Below, one piece after another: positions 1-8,790 of a stretch of 64,000 nucleotides of DNA. A program made the translations under genes and the position numbers. The DNA comes from JAHJDR01 sp964609965 (GTDB taxonomy: Bacteria > UBA10199 > JADGCS01): assembly GCA_964609965.1 (NCBI GenBank), contig CAZSTS010000010.1:1-64000 (forward strand), written 5' to 3'. Each line of letters starts with the position of its first letter. Position 1 is the stretch's first letter. The notes beneath the pieces were generated by a model. The model was given only the letters and a program-made list of their open reading frames with translations, did no database searches and was not told where the DNA came from.

Positions 1-3
1 TTG

Positions 4-39
4 TGTTACCTATGTTCCCGGTTCAAAATGTTACCTATG
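4..39. repeat. Direct repeat resembling an insertion-sequence end
   Basis: The 11-base word TGTTACCTATG occurs at 4-14 and again at 29-39, separated by a C/G-rich spacer. Spaced repeats of this style occur at the ends of IS21/IS481-like elements. The rest of any element would lie outside the window to the left, so this is a weak call made on pattern alone. Confidence 0.35.
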
Positions 40-130
40 ATTCAGGTTGCGCATGCAGGGCATACGAAATTTCAAAAAAATAAGACTATTAGCGAGGACA
101 AATTAGGAAAAAGGTCGATAGTGATGGTGA

Positions 131-158
131 AGGTCTCAGGTCACAGGTTACAGGATGT
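131..158. repeat. Degenerate heptamer tandem repeat (STRR-like)
   Basis: Four consecutive heptads can be read: AGGTCTC / AGGTCAC / AGGTTAC / AGGATGT. The array ends about 20 bases before the start codon at 179 and lies in the presumed 5' leader. It belongs to a family of heptad or octad arrays in spacers throughout the window. Confidence 0.75.
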
Positions 159-178
159 TTAGATAAAGGAGATTTATT

Positions 179-706
179 ATGACTTATGTAGGAATGGCAC
201 CAGCAGCAACTTTGGGATATGCTTTCGTGCCTCGTAACGTTTATTTAGGTTCTGATTGTTTGGAAGCTGTGATGGGTTCATCTGGAATGACTACAATTCA
301 TGGAATTGAAAGTCCTCAAGAAACTGTTGCTGCTCCAAGACGTATGAGTGGAATTGTCGGCAGGACAGTAGATTCTGTTTATAGTCTATTTTTTCGTGTT
401 CATAAAAGAGTGCATATCAAATTGTTTCGACTGAATGAAGAGATGGATAGAATTGTGGATAGCCATGATCTTGAACGACAAAAAATTTCCTTGGCTTTAA
501 TTAAAGAACATGGATCTCATAGCTTCTATTCAGATGCATTAGTTACTTTAATATTAAATTGCAGAAGCGCTGATACGAGGGCTCAGGCTGCGCGAGCGTT
601 GGTAGCTAATCTTGATTATCGACGGTGTAATAGAGTTTATTTTGAAACCAGTGATCGAGAGGTGAAGGAGATAGTAGGAAGATTCTTGGATACGATGGGA
701 AGTTAG
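179..706 (+). CDS. Hypothetical protein, helical, unknown function
   Basis: I do not recognise this 175-residue protein. A strong ribosome binding site (AAAGGAGATT) sits 6-7 bases before the ATG, so the gene looks real. The first ~45 residues are small, hydrophobic and Gly/Ala/Met-rich without a classical signal peptide. From about residue 60 the protein is charged and predicted helical, and residues ~95-150 could be a HEAT- or TPR-like helical pair. Several other unknown genes in the window (26234, 27962, 49710) share this kind of N-terminus and two share the same ribosome binding site. Nothing shows a catalytic motif. Confidence 0.6.
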   Translation: MTYVGMAPAATLGYAFVPRNVYLGSDCLEAVMGSSGMTTIHGIESPQETVAAPRRMSGIVGRTVDSVYSLFFRVHKRVHIKLFRLNEEMDRIVDSHDLERQKISLALIKEHGSHSFYSDALVTLILNCRSADTRAQAARALVANLDYRRCNRVYFETSDREVKEIVGRFLDTMGS

Positions 707-734
707 TATGGGAGGAGATGGGCAATATTTCCTG

Positions 735-763
735 TTGATAACTCTAATAAAATCAAATAATTA
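735..763 (+). promoter_or_regulatory. Possible sigma70 promoter for the UbiA-family gene
   Basis: TTGATA, a 17-base spacer and TAATTA lie 59 bases upstream of the start codon at 822. The region is AT-rich, so chance matches are likely. Confidence 0.3.
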
Positions 764-821
764 AAAAATACGCAACATTTAGTCGAAGTATGCGAGAAAT
801 GGCATAGATAAGGAACGTCCT

Positions 822-2078
822 ATGACTACTGATAATGAAAACACATTACCCTCTGTAGAAGAAATTACCGAAAAAGCTTCAAAGATTTATCAGTTTGAAC
901 CCGAGGAAGTGACTGAAAGAGTTAAAGAACAAAACAAGCCTCAGCCACGTCCAGTTGAGATTAAAGAAATAGAATTACATGATGGCATTGAACACCTAGA
1001 TAAAAATCAAAAGCTAAAAAATGGTTTTCCAGATGAAAACAGTTTTGCCAAATCAAATACGTATGAATCTCTACTGTCTGAGATAATGCCTGATCCAAAA
1101 TACGATACTAATGATTTTGTATTTGATCCCAGACCACGCGAGCAAGAGAAGGGCGATGAGTTTTCTGTTACCGAAGCAGATAAAATTGCCACTATACAAA
1201 AGCAAAAAAAGAAAGGCTTGTTAGAGAGAATTTATCTTACTTTGGGGATGATAAAATTCCAACATTCTATCTTTGCCTTACCCTTTGCCCTTATTAGCGT
1301 CTTTGTTGCTTCAAACGGAAACCCAGGGGTTTTCAATTTCCTTCTTATTGTTCTTGCTATGATCACTGCACGCAATTCTGCTATGACGTTTAACCGCATT
1401 GTCGACAGACACATGGACAAAAAGAATCCCCGAACTCGAGATCGCGAGATTCCAAGCGGACAATTATCGCTTAAATTTGCAATGATTTTTGGAGTCACTA
1501 ATATCATTTTATTTGTTATTGTCTCTTTGTATTTTAATATGCTTACATTTTTGCTCTCACCACTCGCGCTTCTTATCATCCTAGGATACAGCCTCACAAA
1601 AAGATTTACCCATTACACACAATTCTATCTTGGCCTGGCTCTTGGATGCTCACCAATTGCAGCTTGGATAGCCATGACAGGTTCTCTTGCATGGTTTCCT
1701 GTTATTCTTGGTTTAGCTGTTATGTTTTGGGTGGCTGGTTTTGATATTATTTATTCCACGCTCGATTATAATTTTGATCAAGAACACAAAGTGAAAAACC
1801 TTGTTGTAAAATTTGGTGTGACTCGATCACTCACAATTTCGGGTGTTGTTCATATTTTTGCTGTACTGTTTTTTGTTTTAGCGGGTTTTATTAATGGCAT
1901 GCATCTTTTTTACTATCTAGGCTGTCTTCTCACAGCTGTTCTTCTGGTGTACGAACACCGCACAGTCAAACCTCAAGACCTTTCACGAGTTAATATGGCT
2001 TTTTTCACGTTGAATGGTTATGTGTCTCTCTTCTTTTTTGCCTTTGTCCTACTCGATATTTATGTGATTGGGATGTAA
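822..2078 (+). CDS. UbiA-family polyprenyltransferase with N-terminal extension
   Basis: This is an integral membrane aromatic prenyltransferase of the UbiA superfamily, which joins a polyprenyl chain to an aromatic quinone precursor. The first Asp-rich motif is NRIVDRHMD at residues 191-199, followed by the RTRDREIPSG block; the second is around YSTLDYNFD. About eight hydrophobic segments follow residue 140. Family members are usually ~290 residues, but this one has 418 because of a hydrophilic, acidic/Lys-rich, probably disordered extension of ~130 residues. Whether it serves ubiquinone (UbiA) or futalosine-pathway menaquinone (MqnP) cannot be told here, since no other quinone gene is present. 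A weak AAGGA precedes the ATG. It converges on the next gene with one base between stops. Confidence 0.88.
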   Translation: MTTDNENTLPSVEEITEKASKIYQFEPEEVTERVKEQNKPQPRPVEIKEIELHDGIEHLDKNQKLKNGFPDENSFAKSNTYESLLSEIMPDPKYDTNDFVFDPRPREQEKGDEFSVTEADKIATIQKQKKKGLLERIYLTLGMIKFQHSIFALPFALISVFVASNGNPGVFNFLLIVLAMITARNSAMTFNRIVDRHMDKKNPRTRDREIPSGQLSLKFAMIFGVTNIILFVIVSLYFNMLTFLLSPLALLIILGYSLTKRFTHYTQFYLGLALGCSPIAAWIAMTGSLAWFPVILGLAVMFWVAGFDIIYSTLDYNFDQEHKVKNLVVKFGVTRSLTISGVVHIFAVLFFVLAGFINGMHLFYYLGCLLTAVLLVYEHRTVKPQDLSRVNMAFFTLNGYVSLFFFAFVLLDIYVIGM

Positions 2079-2079
2079 A

Positions 2080-4164
2080 TTATTTATCTTTAGATTTAAT
2101 AATCTTGTTTAGTAGATCCTTGCTGTGTTTAAAATCAGGATTGATTGATAAGGATTTTTGAATGAGTTCAATGGCTTTTTTTACATCTCCAGCTTGCCAC
2201 TTAGTCTGTGCCAAAGAATGTAAAGTCAGATAGTCGTCAGGGTTAATAGCTAAAGCTTGCTCGTAATATTTGATAGCTTCTTGGGTTTTGCCTTGTGTCA
2301 CTAGGGCGTTTCCTAAATTATAATATGCTTTTGAAAACTTGGGATTGGTTTTAATGATGGCTTGGTATTTTTGAATCGCTTCATCAGTTTTTCCTAGCTG
2401 AAATAAGGCTATGGCTAAGTTGTGCTGTGAGTCTGTGTGTATGGAATTACGCTGAAGGCTCATTTCGTAAAAACCAATGGCTTGAGAAGGTTCATTTAAA
2501 GCCAGGTATTCGTTGCCTATGTTGTAGAAAATCGTGTGGTTATCTGGAGCAAGAGCAGATGCCTTGAGAAAGGCTGTGATAGCCTTGTTATGGGATCCTT
2601 GATTGCTGTAGGCAATTCCCAAATTGTAATGCCCTGGTGTTAAAAGCGGTTCGAGTGAAATAGCATTATTAAAAGCCTCGATAGCTTCAGTGTTTTTTCC
2701 TGTTTTGAGAAGGTGTTTTCCAAGATGAAAAAAAGGTCGGTGCGCCGAAGGAGAATTGTATTGAGCTTGAGTGATCTTGCTGCAAGCGTCATGCCAAAGG
2801 TTGAGAGGCGTTTTAAAACTGTCTAGACGATTAAATAAAACACTGACTAATAAAAGCAGATAAGCGACCGTCACAAACCATTTAATACGGTAAGGGATGA
2901 AGATCAGGATCAAAGCAATTAGGGAGATAGGGCCAATGAGCCAGAGGTAAATACGGGAGAGTTCAAAGGCTGTTTGGGTTTGTATAACAGAAATTTCTGA
3001 TAGGAATAAAATCCAAGAAAAGAGTATAAAGAAACCAAATAAACCCTTTGTTCCTCTTTGAATCAAAAGCAATAATCCAATAGCAGGGTATACGCAAAAC
3101 AGGGTTAAGGCTATGACAACAGAGTATGAAAAAGTAGATGTTGGCAAAACAACAGGGATGTGGATTGCCATGAGAGCTGTGTCGGGAATAATGGCTAAGT
3201 AAAGATATTTAAAAAACAGGCGACTTTGCTCCATGATGCTAAGAAAATAAGTGCTCATGGAAAAGTCAGAAGAGGTGGCCAGGTCTTTAGCAATATTTGC
3301 GCTAAATGAAGCGAGAACTTTTTTTGTCCAAGCAAGATGAAATAAACCGATAAACTCATGTTTTAACCATATGATGTGGAGTGCTGTGGGGAGGTACAAG
3401 AGTAGTTGGAAGAGAACGTTGATAAATAATCTTATACTTGGTCGTTCGATAATAAAGGCTAGTAATATGATTATTATGGGAAGCAGGGTGGTTCGGTCAG
3501 ATGAGTGAACAGCCAAGAAATAGCAAAGCGCTGATAACACAAACCAACTTAAGTTTTGTTTGAATATTCCATGGTAAAAACTAATGAGAGTGAGCAGGCT
3601 AAAGAGGGTGGCGAGCAGCATTTCTCTTTGTATTATATAAGTGATGGCATAAACCGAGATGGGGTTGAAGGCTAAAATCGCCACAGCGAAAAAGGTCGCC
3701 CAAGAAAGAGTAGTTTTATTTAGCCTTTTTTCTTCGCATTGAAAGGTAAACCTAAACAAGGTGCGCATGAAATAGAGTAGAAGAATGAGGTTTAGGATAT
3801 GAAGACTTAAGTTTACAATTCTAAAGCTGGTTTTGTTTGAACCAGATAGCAAATAGTTAATGGCAAAACTCAGCTTGGTAATGCTTTTATCGTTTAAGAG
3901 AGATTTGAATGATAAGGAGTTATCGAGTGTGGTTTGAAGGACTGTGTTATTGATGGTATCAGGTGATTCAAAGGCAAGCGGATATGAGAAAGAGCTTTGA
4001 AAAAGCAAGACAACAACAACGCTTAAGCAAAGTATTTGAATGATGGTGATTATACTGAGGCGAGGCGCAGTCATAGCTGGTGTTTGGGGCGCCTGTTTTT
4101 TCATGAGGTTGATACGAGATGTTGGCTTTTGGTTCGATTCTCTTTTCTTTTCGTTGAGTATCAT
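2080..4164 (-). CDS. Multi-spanning membrane protein with C-terminal TPR repeats (TMTC/GT-C-like)
   Basis: The N-terminal two thirds (~450 residues) contain about eleven hydrophobic segments, and the FRIVNLSLHILN segment near residue 115 resembles a block of bacterial TMTC-type, GT-C-fold glycosyltransferases. The C-terminal ~220 residues are six or seven clear TPR units (for example YYNLGNALVTQGKTQEAIKY). Such proteins are thought to glycosylate exported or envelope proteins, with the TPRs holding the acceptor. This is family inference; no catalytic residue is proven. The start has no good ribosome binding site. The gene is convergent with the UbiA-family gene and divergent from pheS. Confidence 0.7.
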   Translation of the reverse strand: MILNEKKRESNQKPTSRINLMKKQAPQTPAMTAPRLSIITIIQILCLSVVVVLLFQSSFSYPLAFESPDTINNTVLQTTLDNSLSFKSLLNDKSITKLSFAINYLLSGSNKTSFRIVNLSLHILNLILLLYFMRTLFRFTFQCEEKRLNKTTLSWATFFAVAILAFNPISVYAITYIIQREMLLATLFSLLTLISFYHGIFKQNLSWFVLSALCYFLAVHSSDRTTLLPIIIILLAFIIERPSIRLFINVLFQLLLYLPTALHIIWLKHEFIGLFHLAWTKKVLASFSANIAKDLATSSDFSMSTYFLSIMEQSRLFFKYLYLAIIPDTALMAIHIPVVLPTSTFSYSVVIALTLFCVYPAIGLLLLIQRGTKGLFGFFILFSWILFLSEISVIQTQTAFELSRIYLWLIGPISLIALILIFIPYRIKWFVTVAYLLLLVSVLFNRLDSFKTPLNLWHDACSKITQAQYNSPSAHRPFFHLGKHLLKTGKNTEAIEAFNNAISLEPLLTPGHYNLGIAYSNQGSHNKAITAFLKASALAPDNHTIFYNIGNEYLALNEPSQAIGFYEMSLQRNSIHTDSQHNLAIALFQLGKTDEAIQKYQAIIKTNPKFSKAYYNLGNALVTQGKTQEAIKYYEQALAINPDDYLTLHSLAQTKWQAGDVKKAIELIQKSLSINPDFKHSKDLLNKIIKSKDK

Positions 4165-4208
4165 TCATATTGAGCACTAATTCATTACTTTGCTTATTTC
4201 AAGGAGTT

Positions 4209-4250
4209 CCCCTGTCCCAAGGTCCCATGGCCCCATGGTCCTAAGGTTCC
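4209..4250. repeat. Degenerate octamer tandem repeat
   Basis: Five octads read CCCTGTCC / CAAGGTCC / CATGGCCC / CATGGTCC / TAAGGTTC. They lie in the divergent spacer between the TPR gene and pheS and are the 8-base version of the heptad arrays seen elsewhere. Confidence 0.7.
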
Positions 4251-4296
4251 AAAATTAACCCTTGCTCGTAAGCGGGTTTCTTAATATTTCAGCCGA

Positions 4297-5325
4297 ATGT
4301 CAGAACAAATCATAGATAAAATCAAAAATTTTGAAAAAGAAGCGATTCAGAACATTCACCAAGCAGCTGATCTTACTGTGCTCAATGATTTTAGGGTAAA
4401 GTTTTTGGGAAAAAAGGGGGCTTTGACTGAGATTTTAAAGACTCTTGGCCAGCTTTCTCCGGACCAAAGAAAAACAGTGGGACAACTGGCTAATGAAGTA
4501 AAACAAAATCTTTCACAAAGTATTGAGAAACAAACCCAGGATTTAAAAGAAAAAGAAATCAACAAACAGATTGAATCAGAATCCATCGATGTGACTCTTC
4601 CAGGTCATAAGGCACTTAGCGGAACCCATCACCCGGTGAGCCAGATCTACCAAGAGACTCGCGATATATTTAGAAACCTAGGTTTTGATATTGCCGAAGG
4701 GCCAGAGATCGAAACTGATTATTATAATTTCGAAGCTCTCAACATTCCTGCCAATCACCCAGCGCGTGATATGCAAGACACATTCTATTTGCCAGATGGC
4801 CATGTTTTGCGCACACACACTTCTCCAGTTCAAATTCATGTTATGGAAACCCAAAAACCACCTATTGCTATGGTGGCGCCTGGTGTTGTGTATCGCTGTG
4901 ATTCAGATCAAACACATACTCCCATGTTTCATCAGGTTGAGGGTTTGTTGATCGATAAAGATATTACTTTTAAGCATCTCAAGGCTATTCTCCAAGAGTA
5001 TCTCGAAAAAATCTTTGATAAGCATCTCAATTTTAGGTTCAGACCTAGTTTTTTTCCATTTACTGAGCCTTCGGCTGAGGTTGATATGACTTGCGTGATC
5101 TGTGATGGCAAGGGTTGTCGTGTTTGCAAAGAATCTGGGTGGCTCGAAATCATGGGTTGTGGGATGGTAGACCCCAGCGTGTATAAATTTGTCGACATCG
5201 ATTACAAAAAATTCTCTGGCTATGCCTTTGGAGCAGGCCTCGATCGAATCGCTATGCTCAAATATGGCATTAATGATTTAAGATTATTCTTTGAGAATGA
5301 TGTTCGATTTTTAAAACAGTTTTAA
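4297..5325 (+). CDS. pheS: Phenylalanine--tRNA ligase alpha subunit
   Basis: This is the catalytic subunit of the alpha2beta2 class II synthetase that charges tRNA-Phe. At 342 residues it has the usual bacterial length. The N-terminal ~90 residues form the coiled-coil arm that contacts tRNA. Class II motif 2 lies around VYRCDSDQTHTPMFHQVEG, and motif 3 is the C-terminal GLDRIAMLKYGINDLR. A Cys-rich insertion (CVICDGKGCRVC) is present, as in many bacterial PheS. No Shine-Dalgarno sequence is visible; TAATAT lies nine bases before the ATG, so a very short leader is possible. pheT follows after 16 bases, and the cognate tRNA-Phe lies at 45.9 kb. No T-box leader is visible. Confidence 0.97.
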   Translation: MSEQIIDKIKNFEKEAIQNIHQAADLTVLNDFRVKFLGKKGALTEILKTLGQLSPDQRKTVGQLANEVKQNLSQSIEKQTQDLKEKEINKQIESESIDVTLPGHKALSGTHHPVSQIYQETRDIFRNLGFDIAEGPEIETDYYNFEALNIPANHPARDMQDTFYLPDGHVLRTHTSPVQIHVMETQKPPIAMVAPGVVYRCDSDQTHTPMFHQVEGLLIDKDITFKHLKAILQEYLEKIFDKHLNFRFRPSFFPFTEPSAEVDMTCVICDGKGCRVCKESGWLEIMGCGMVDPSVYKFVDIDYKKFSGYAFGAGLDRIAMLKYGINDLRLFFENDVRFLKQF

Positions 5326-5341
5326 TCCAAGATGAGGAATC

Positions 5342-7753
5342 ATGAAAATTAGTTATAAATGGCTCTGTGAACTTATTCCAGGTTTAGATAAAACTCCGGC
5401 TCAAGAACTTGCCCATAAACTCACTATGTCTGGTTTAGAGGTAGAAGAGTCTGTTGATCAAAGTACTCGTTTTGAAAAGTTCATTGTTGCCCAGGTGGAA
5501 TCAATCGAAAAACACCCCGATGCCGATAAGCTAAGGGTCTGTCAGGTCAATATTGGCAAAGAAAAAGTTCAAGTTGTCTGTGGAGCACCTAATGTTGCTA
5601 CAGGTAAGAAATACCCGTTTGCAGGTCTTGGAACGGTTTTGCCAGGAGGAATGGAAATAAAACCCGTTAAGCTAAGAGGGGTCGACTCTTTTGGTATGCT
5701 TTGTTCTGAAAGAGAGCTGGAACTTTCAGAAAGTCATGAGGGCTTGATGTTGCTTGATGATTCTCTAAAGGTTGGAAAATCTATAGCACTAGCCTTGGGA
5801 CTCGATGACAAGATATTAGAAGTCAATGTCACTCCTAATCGGGGAGATGCCTTAAGTCATTGGGGCGTTGCTGCGGATATTTCAGCTATCACAGGTTTAA
5901 AAGTCGATTATAAAAAACTCGTTCCTGCTTCGGTTAAGCTGTCCTCAAAAGGAAAACAGGGTGCGAAATCAAGTTTGAAGCTTACGCACACAGATAAAAC
6001 AGCTTGTCGTCGTTTTACAGGCAGTCAAATCACTAATGTGAAGATTCAACCGAGTCCTGCGTGGTTAAAAACTCGCTTAGAATCTTTGGATATTCGCTCC
6101 ATCAATAATGTGGTTGATGCGACAAATTATGTTTTGATGCTCACAGGTCATCCTGTTCACTCATACGACGCCGATAATATTTCGGGCCATGAGATTAAAA
6201 TATATAGCTTAGATAAACCTCTCAAATACAAAACCTTGGATAGTTTGGAGAGAGAGCTTGTTAAAGGAGATCTTGTTATTGGTGCTGCTAAAGGTCCTGT
6301 TGGTTTGGCGGGGATTATGGGTGGGGAGAACTCAGAAATCAAAGACAGCACAAAGGATCTTATTCTCGAAGTCGCGTTTTTTGATCCTGATACTATTCGA
6401 AAAACCTCTCGTCGTTTAGGCCTGCAAACAGAAAGCTCTTATCGTTTTGCTCGTTTTGTAAATCCTGACACAGTTTATCGAGCTCACGAGATTTTGCGTG
6501 ATCTTATTTTAGCTTTAGCAGGTGGTGAGGCCACAAAGATCGTCGACTCATATTCAAAACCTTTTGAGCGCCTGACAATTGAATTAGAAAATACAGAGAT
6601 CACAAGAATATTAGGAATCACAATTCCTGGTAAAGATGTCTTAAAGATTCTGAAAGGCCTGTGTTGTGAAGTGAAAGAGAAGACAGGGAAGTATATTGTT
6701 TCACCTCCCATAGGACGATCTGATCTCACAAGGCCAATCGACCTTATCGAAGAATTGGCTCGTATTTACGGATTAGATAAAATACCAGCAGAGATGCCTC
6801 AATTGGGAACGCATTACTCAAAAGAAAGTCCTGCTTCGATTTTGAGGCATGAAATAAAAGATATTCTCGTTTACCAGGGCTTTCACGAAACTTTGCATTA
6901 TAGCTTTGGTGATCCCTCTTTTATGAAAAAGGTTTTGCGTCCTCAAAATACAGATTCATGGATAGAGCTCAAAAACTTTCTTTCGGAAGACTTGGCTGTG
7001 ATGCGACCATCGCTTTTGCCACATCTCTTGCAAGCCTATCTTAAGAATAGGCTCAATACTCAGAAGGGTTTGCGTCTTTTTGAGCAGCGGAACGTGTATT
7101 CCTATCTCCCAAACAAAGAAATTCAAGAAAAGGAAGTTTTGGCTTTTATTTTTGCAGGCAATCCTTATGGCCGAAACCGTATTAAATTGAACAGAGATTC
7201 TGATTTTTATGATGCACAAGGAATTCTTGAATTGATTTTTTCAAAGGCAAAGATTGAGCCTGTGATCAAACCGTATAAGGATTGGCCGTTTCATCCTGGA
7301 AAGGCTGCTGCTTGTTACCTAGGCGATCAAAGGTTTGCTTGTTTTGGTGCTTTGCATCCTACGCTTATGAGTGAGTTAAAAATTCGCGAAAAAGTTTATT
7401 ATGCAGAAATTGATTTTGATCTCTTTGCTCAAAACCACCATAAAGGTCAGTTTAAATATCAAACTATCAGCTCTCTGCCTTCAGTTTACAGGGATCTTTC
7501 CTTAGTTGTTTCCAAAAGTCTTTCGTTTGAAGATATTGTCAAAGTTATCGAAGAAGAAAAGCCAGGCTTTCTTCATCATTATGAACTTTTTGACCTCTTT
7601 GAGGGTGGCAACCTAGGAGAAGATCAGAAATCAATAACATTTTCAATGGTTTACGAAGCTAAGTCTCAGAGTCTCACCGATGAAGAGGTTAATTCTGAGC
7701 ATTTTGCCTTGGTTGAGAAGTTAAAGAGCAAATTAGGCGCTCAATTAAGGTAA
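5342..7753 (+). CDS. pheT: Phenylalanine--tRNA ligase beta subunit
   Basis: This is the beta subunit of PheRS, which carries editing and tRNA recognition. The 803 residues match the family. An EMAP-type tRNA-binding domain spans residues ~39-150 (KHPDADKLRVCQVN), followed by the B3/B4 editing region (~215-390), the B5 domain (~410-480) and the core. The C-terminal ~95 residues form the anticodon-binding FDX-ACB domain (SSLPSVYRDLSLVV). A ribosome binding site (GATGAGGA) sits just upstream of the ATG. It is cotranscribed with pheS, with ihfA and merR downstream in the order common in proteobacteria. Confidence 0.97.
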   Translation: MKISYKWLCELIPGLDKTPAQELAHKLTMSGLEVEESVDQSTRFEKFIVAQVESIEKHPDADKLRVCQVNIGKEKVQVVCGAPNVATGKKYPFAGLGTVLPGGMEIKPVKLRGVDSFGMLCSERELELSESHEGLMLLDDSLKVGKSIALALGLDDKILEVNVTPNRGDALSHWGVAADISAITGLKVDYKKLVPASVKLSSKGKQGAKSSLKLTHTDKTACRRFTGSQITNVKIQPSPAWLKTRLESLDIRSINNVVDATNYVLMLTGHPVHSYDADNISGHEIKIYSLDKPLKYKTLDSLERELVKGDLVIGAAKGPVGLAGIMGGENSEIKDSTKDLILEVAFFDPDTIRKTSRRLGLQTESSYRFARFVNPDTVYRAHEILRDLILALAGGEATKIVDSYSKPFERLTIELENTEITRILGITIPGKDVLKILKGLCCEVKEKTGKYIVSPPIGRSDLTRPIDLIEELARIYGLDKIPAEMPQLGTHYSKESPASILRHEIKDILVYQGFHETLHYSFGDPSFMKKVLRPQNTDSWIELKNFLSEDLAVMRPSLLPHLLQAYLKNRLNTQKGLRLFEQRNVYSYLPNKEIQEKEVLAFIFAGNPYGRNRIKLNRDSDFYDAQGILELIFSKAKIEPVIKPYKDWPFHPGKAAACYLGDQRFACFGALHPTLMSELKIREKVYYAEIDFDLFAQNHHKGQFKYQTISSLPSVYRDLSLVVSKSLSFEDIVKVIEEEKPGFLHHYELFDLFEGGNLGEDQKSITFSMVYEAKSQSLTDEEVNSEHFALVEKLKSKLGAQLR

Positions 7754-7897
7754 AATAATTCCTTATAATCACTAACATTTTACCTTGTCAGCAAACTCAA
7801 GATTCGCTAAGATCCAAAATCACTGATAGCTGCAATGAATTTTACACAATAGTTAAAGTAATAGATTTAGTTATATAATTAAATACAACCCGGCTAA

Positions 7898-7930
7898 GCC
7901 CTTCGACTCATTGAGTTCGCTCAGGACTGC
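7898..7930. repeat. Short interspersed repeat of the CCTTCGACT...GCTCAGG type
   Basis: The pheT-ihfA spacer contains CCCTTCGACTCATTGAG followed by TTCGCTCAGGACTG. Variants of this partly palindromic word are common as dispersed repeats in many environmental bacterial genomes. It ends about 13 bases before the ihfA ribosome binding site. Confidence 0.5.
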
Positions 7931-7950
7931 GCCGTGGTAAAGGAGGAAAA

Positions 7951-8289
7951 ATGATGGAAGATGGAATGACTAGTGCTGCAGAAGCTACTGAAAACAATGA
8001 TGGCAAGACATTAACAAAAGCTGAGCTTATTGAGTCTATTTACGAAAAAGTTGGTTTTTCTAAAAAAGAAGCTTCAGATATTGTTGAGCTTGTTTTTGAA
8101 ACATTGAAAACAACTTTAGAAAAAGGCGAAAAGGTAAAAATCTCTGGTTTTGGAAATTTTGTTGTTCGTGAAAAGCGCCCACGTATTGGTCGTAACCCAC
8201 AAACAGGCGAAGAGATCGAAATCTCTGCACGACGTGTTCTCACTTTTAAACCTTCTCAAGTTCTTAAAACATCTTTGAATAAGGGTTAA
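7951..8289 (+). CDS. ihfA: Integration host factor alpha subunit (HU/IHF family)
   Basis: This is a small DNA-bending nucleoid protein. Residues ~20-110 are a complete HU/IHF fold with the GRNPQTGEEIEISARR beta-arm, and position directly after pheT indicates IhfA rather than HU. A very strong ribosome binding site (AAAGGAGGAAAA) precedes two consecutive ATGs at 7951 and 7954. The first ~20 residues are an acidic extension absent from E. coli IhfA. IHF commonly assists sigma54 promoters, which fits the sigma54-type sites elsewhere in the window, although that link is inference. Confidence 0.93.
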   Translation: MMEDGMTSAAEATENNDGKTLTKAELIESIYEKVGFSKKEASDIVELVFETLKTTLEKGEKVKISGFGNFVVREKRPRIGRNPQTGEEIEISARRVLTFKPSQVLKTSLNKG

Positions 8290-8311
8290 TTGTTATTTGT
8301 TTTAGATTATA

Positions 8312-8341
8312 TGTAGGGGCAGCGTTCGCGTTGCCCCTACA
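8312..8341. repeat. Palindromic GTAGGGGC element (short form)
   Basis: GTAGGGGCAGCG and CGTTGCCCCTAC form a near-perfect hairpin with a TTCG loop between ihfA and the MerR gene. The ends match those of the copies at 55097 and 56422 and of the element inside nadC. It could also attenuate transcription between the two genes, but no T-run follows. Confidence 0.75.
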
Positions 8342-8368
8342 AGAACATCCAAAACCGAGATACGCTTT

Positions 8369-8767
8369 ATGGAAGAATTTAACATCCCCGATAAACTCTA
8401 TTTTCGTATTGGTGAGGTAGCAAAACTGATAGGCGTTGAGCCTTATGTCTTAAGATATTGGGAGACAGAGTTTCCTGATATTGCTCCAACCAAGTCACGA
8501 TCAAAGCAACGCCTTTACAAAAGACAAGATGTCGAGATGATCTACAAGATCAGAGAACTTCTTTATAAACAAAACTACACAATCAAAGGCGCCAAAAGAA
8601 AAATCAAAGAAAAGGTCGCAGTTCATACTCCACAAAAAATAGAACACAAAAAAGCTTCTGATAAACCTGTTCAATTAGAATTCGAAGCAAGCAAAGAGAC
8701 AACAAAGTATTCTACAAATGTTGTCAAAGATGTCGTTGATGAAATGGACACGTATCTGAAGGGGTAG
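8369..8767 (+). CDS. MerR-family transcriptional regulator
   Basis: This is a 132-residue DNA-binding protein. A MerR winged helix-turn-helix occupies residues ~11-78 (RIGEVAKLIGVEPYVLRYW, then RLYKRQDVEMIYKI). The C-terminal part is a short charged tail without metal- or drug-binding cysteines. The position after pheT-ihfA is typical of this uncharacterised regulator group in deltaproteobacteria. The ligand and targets are unknown. Confidence 0.88.
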   Translation: MEEFNIPDKLYFRIGEVAKLIGVEPYVLRYWETEFPDIAPTKSRSKQRLYKRQDVEMIYKIRELLYKQNYTIKGAKRKIKEKVAVHTPQKIEHKKASDKPVQLEFEASKETTKYSTNVVKDVVDEMDTYLKG

Positions 8768-8790
8768 AGAGCTTATCCAAAAAAATAAGA

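Noticed and set aside
4165..4296. T-box or leader peptide before pheST
   Set aside because: No T-box consensus, Phe-rich leader or attenuator hairpin is visible; the spacer is octad repeat plus a short AT-rich stretch.
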